Shown here: piece by piece, positions 39,901-40,730 of the stretch
Numbering within the stretch: the stretch's first letter is position 1
Layout: each line of letters begins with the position of its first letter
NCBI GenBank assembly: GCA_003224525.1
Contig: QHZB01000250.1
Coordinates: 1 to 40,730, forward strand
Reading direction: 5' to 3'
Length of the DNA stretch: 40,730 nucleotides
Origin: Acidobacteriota bacterium
GTDB taxonomy: Bacteria > Acidobacteriota > Terriglobia > Acidiferrales > UBA7541
Program-made: the position numbers and the translations under genes
The notes under the pieces: generated by a model
Databases searched by the model: none
What the model saw: the letters and a program-made list of their open reading frames with translations, nothing else
Told to the model about the DNA's origin: nothing

Positions 39901-40465
39901 GCAGGAGTCCACAGTGGTGAAGGCTTCGGCGTCCACCACCGGAGCGGAGGAAGCCGCATTGCAACAAGCTGCTGTCCAGCAGCGCCAGCGCGTGCTCGAA
40001 GGGCTACGGAAGGCTCCCGTATCGGGGCGCCTCGTGATCCATCTTCGCCCGGACCGCAAAGATTTTGCGGGTTCGTCGGACGATATCGAGCTTCGTGCCG
40101 GCGACTGGCTGACGATTCCCAAACAGCCCGGGGAGGTGCTGGTCACCGGGCAGGTCTACAACTCCAATGCCCTCACCTATACACCTGGAAGGAATGCGGG
40201 GTGGTATCTCTCCCGCGCCGGAGGCCCGACTGAACTTGCGAACAAAGGAGCAATCTTCATTATCCGCTCTGACGGCTCTGTGACAGGCGGAAAGCAGGGC
40301 GGCTTTTGGTCCGGAAGTGTACTCTCGGCGACCATGGGTCCGGGCGACACGATCGTGGTGCCGGAGAAGCCGGTTCTAGGAAGCAACGCTACGTTTAAGA
40401 ATATTATAGCGCTCGCGCAAGTCGCGTCGTCTGCGGCATTGGTTGCGGCTGTCGTCCACCCGTGA
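36947..40465 (+). CDS. large polysaccharide export protein with multiple SLBB domains (Wza-like)
   Basis: A 1172-residue secreted protein. A signal peptide (about 1-27, ending PASAQQ) is followed by a Pro/Ser/Arg-rich low-complexity region with charged helices (about 30-340). The polysaccharide export domain starts at YVVGPGDSLSFDLWGG (about 386-401), and a series of at least five SLBB units follows, each with patterns such as VYVVGDVSSPGAYDV, IYLEGHVLRPGRYSY, VIVTGEVRAPGRYRT, VYVKGDVARPGRYPL, VTLRGEVRKPGVYGI and VLVTGQVYNSNALTY. Wza itself has about 380 residues and two or three such units, so this protein is unusually long. GGGGAG lies seven bases before the ATG. It would form or gate an outer-membrane/periplasmic channel for polysaccharide. 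Confidence 0.92.
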   Translation: MLKQKNLKEMITWLGVALLFCAPASAQQQAVPGRSSSETTARVPARPPDIISDNLDRVAASADQILEVLNKEAGLMVELKRLLAQDAGVSGQIVEESDLTDQAVKERLYSDLRARVLATRLLQRYGYLVPRVNPDSDLEAEQKLVRQERAQVLARSAERRDNLEESSTAGRNAACDPRTDSECVLPAFLPEDLESQPSVPTAPARPPRPSAPLQRAEDASPNQITRPDETIPPRDQGSEYSATLGTQETVLTSARAEMNPVPNGTQRMSGYGSEENLSVLQTTQPDLQSFLGSRSNQLPNETGVPRTERGFERYPAGRNFAPARTTVAESARMVRQRNPYGNVPSLYDLYVQAASNTRPLERFGLDVFRNGEANPAYLPMDLPVGSNYVVGPGDSLSFDLWGGVAQRLLRTVDRQGRVSLPEVGPILVSGRTLGDVQQEVQRMLRTQFRDVSADVSLQRLRTVRVYVVGDVSSPGAYDVSSLSTPLNALFAAGGVTQQGSLRRLQHYRGKQLIEEVDAYDLLLHGIRGDLARLENGDSLLVPPLGPVVKIDGMVRRPALYELHSEKTLEDALDLAGGILPAAALRHIEVQRLVAHEKRTMLSVEIGETSDPEAVRAQLRGLAVQDGDQIHIFPIAPYNSASIYLEGHVLRPGRYSYKPEMKLTDLVTSYADLLPEPSTRYAEIIRLRAPDYHPVVETFDLAAALEHAEKAPTLEPLDTVHIFGRFDFEPDPEVIVTGEVRAPGRYRTSGQQHLRDAIFLAGGVTPDAWLDSAQLFRRLQDGTSRVFSINLNDALAGDPLNNVLVQPRDRILVHRHPEQVSPASVYVKGDVARPGRYPLAANMRVADLVQSAGGLLRSANPDAGDLTHYAIPTNSSGERIPSGHQDLSLAAALAGKEDQNLPLLAGDVLTVPQQAGWNDIGATVTLRGEVRKPGVYGIRPGEHLSSLLSRAGGLMPTAYPRAAGLWRDEVRELQEKNRRQLIERLEQESTVVKASASTTGAEEAALQQAAVQQRQRVLEGLRKAPVSGRLVIHLRPDRKDFAGSSDDIELRAGDWLTIPKQPGEVLVTGQVYNSNALTYTPGRNAGWYLSRAGGPTELANKGAIFIIRSDGSVTGGKQGGFWSGSVLSATMGPGDTIVVPEKPVLGSNATFKNIIALAQVASSAALVAAVVHP

Positions 40466-40471
40466 GGACAA

Positions 40472-40730
40472 ATGAGGACGAGGCATCTGATGGCAATTCT
40501 CGGAACGACGCTACTGTTGAGCGTTGGGAAGGTTAGTGTGTCGTACGCACAGGAACAAAGGACGGGGCCAGCGGCATCGGAAACCGCCTCGGAGAAGCAC
40601 ACACCTTCTTCAAAAACGGATGAGCCGCCGGAAGCCAACGCAGTATCGAAAGCATCTGAAGGAACGTTGAAGGGATTGGCGGGAAGGTTCGCTAGTGATC
40701 AGCGGGAAATTTGGACGAGCCCAGCGCGAC
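40472..40730 (+). CDS. secreted protein, 5' part only; resembles PAP2-family phosphatases
   Basis: The frame starts at an ATG seven bases after the SLBB gene stop, with GAGG upstream, and runs off the window end. A signal peptide is visible (MAILGTTLLLSVGKVSVSYA, cleavage before QEQ), followed by a Ser/Glu/Lys-rich linker and then FASDQREIWTSPAR, a segment I associate with the N-terminus of acidobacterial PAP2-superfamily phosphatases. Such enzymes recycle lipid pyrophosphate carriers, which would suit a polysaccharide export locus. The catalytic part is outside the window. Confidence 0.6.
   Translation, partial: MRTRHLMAILGTTLLLSVGKVSVSYAQEQRTGPAASETASEKHTPSSKTDEPPEANAVSKASEGTLKGLAGRFASDQREIWTSPAR

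Overview
The window looks like a chromosomal segment of a GC-rich Gram-negative bacterium, most likely an acidobacterium (Terriglobia/Koribacter-like). This is inferred from the gene families present (PD40 propeller protein, NatA/NatB exporter, MacB-type permease beside TolC, HpnJ/HpnI hopanoid enzymes, SLBB exopolysaccharide exporter) and not from any marker gene. There is one tRNA gene (Gln, anticodon CTG), no rRNA and no CRISPR array.

Layout. (1) 0-4 kb: 3' end of a secreted PD40/TolB-like propeller gene, a small coiled-coil protein, an ABC-2 exporter pair (NatA-like ATPase, NatB-like permease) and a small zinc-ribbon protein. (2) 4.2-9.3 kb: an export operon with membrane-fusion protein, TPR lipoprotein-like/secreted protein, MacB-like permease lacking its own ATPase, and TolC-like outer membrane protein; then a PLP group II decarboxylase. 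(3) 10.9-16.1 kb: a hopanoid head-group cluster with an HpnJ-like radical SAM enzyme, two tiny overlapping EamA/ArnE-ArnF-like membrane proteins and two HpnI-like glycosyltransferases. (4) 16.1-22.3 kb: a gene-poor, decaying accessory island around tRNA-Gln. It carries a tyrosine-recombinase tail, a truncated DUF72 gene, a nucleotidyltransferase toxin-antitoxin-like pair broken by one nonsense codon, an intact AbrB/PIN (VapBC-like) pair, a frameshifted UPF0175 antitoxin-like gene and a truncated LuxR regulator.

(5) 22.4-35.5 kb: the most interesting region, an apparently undescribed RiPP-like (ribosomally made, modified peptide) biosynthetic cluster with two divergent arms. The minus-strand arm reads PqqD-like recognition protein, a 49-residue precursor peptide ending in THMWWG, HprK-like kinase, a ferritin-like protein, two DUF455 diiron ferritin-like proteins, a polytopic membrane protein, an S26-type peptidase and a nucleotidyltransferase, nearly all overlapping. 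The plus-strand arm reads a membrane fatty-acid/sterol hydroxylase, a DoxX-like membrane protein, a secreted HExxE protein and an asparagine-synthase homologue whose glutaminase cysteine is replaced by serine. The set recalls lasso-peptide clusters (recognition element, cyclase, kinase, nucleotidyltransferase). It lacks the transglutaminase-like B2 protease, the precursor has no Asp/Glu for a lasso ring, and it adds up to four putative diiron proteins. Paralogous LuxR genes sharing a 67-base identical block flank the cluster as direct repeats.

(6) 35.4-40.7 kb: an intact LuxR response regulator, a degenerate receiver-only protein and the start of an exopolysaccharide export locus (a 1172-residue multi-SLBB protein, then a truncated secreted protein resembling PAP2 phosphatases).
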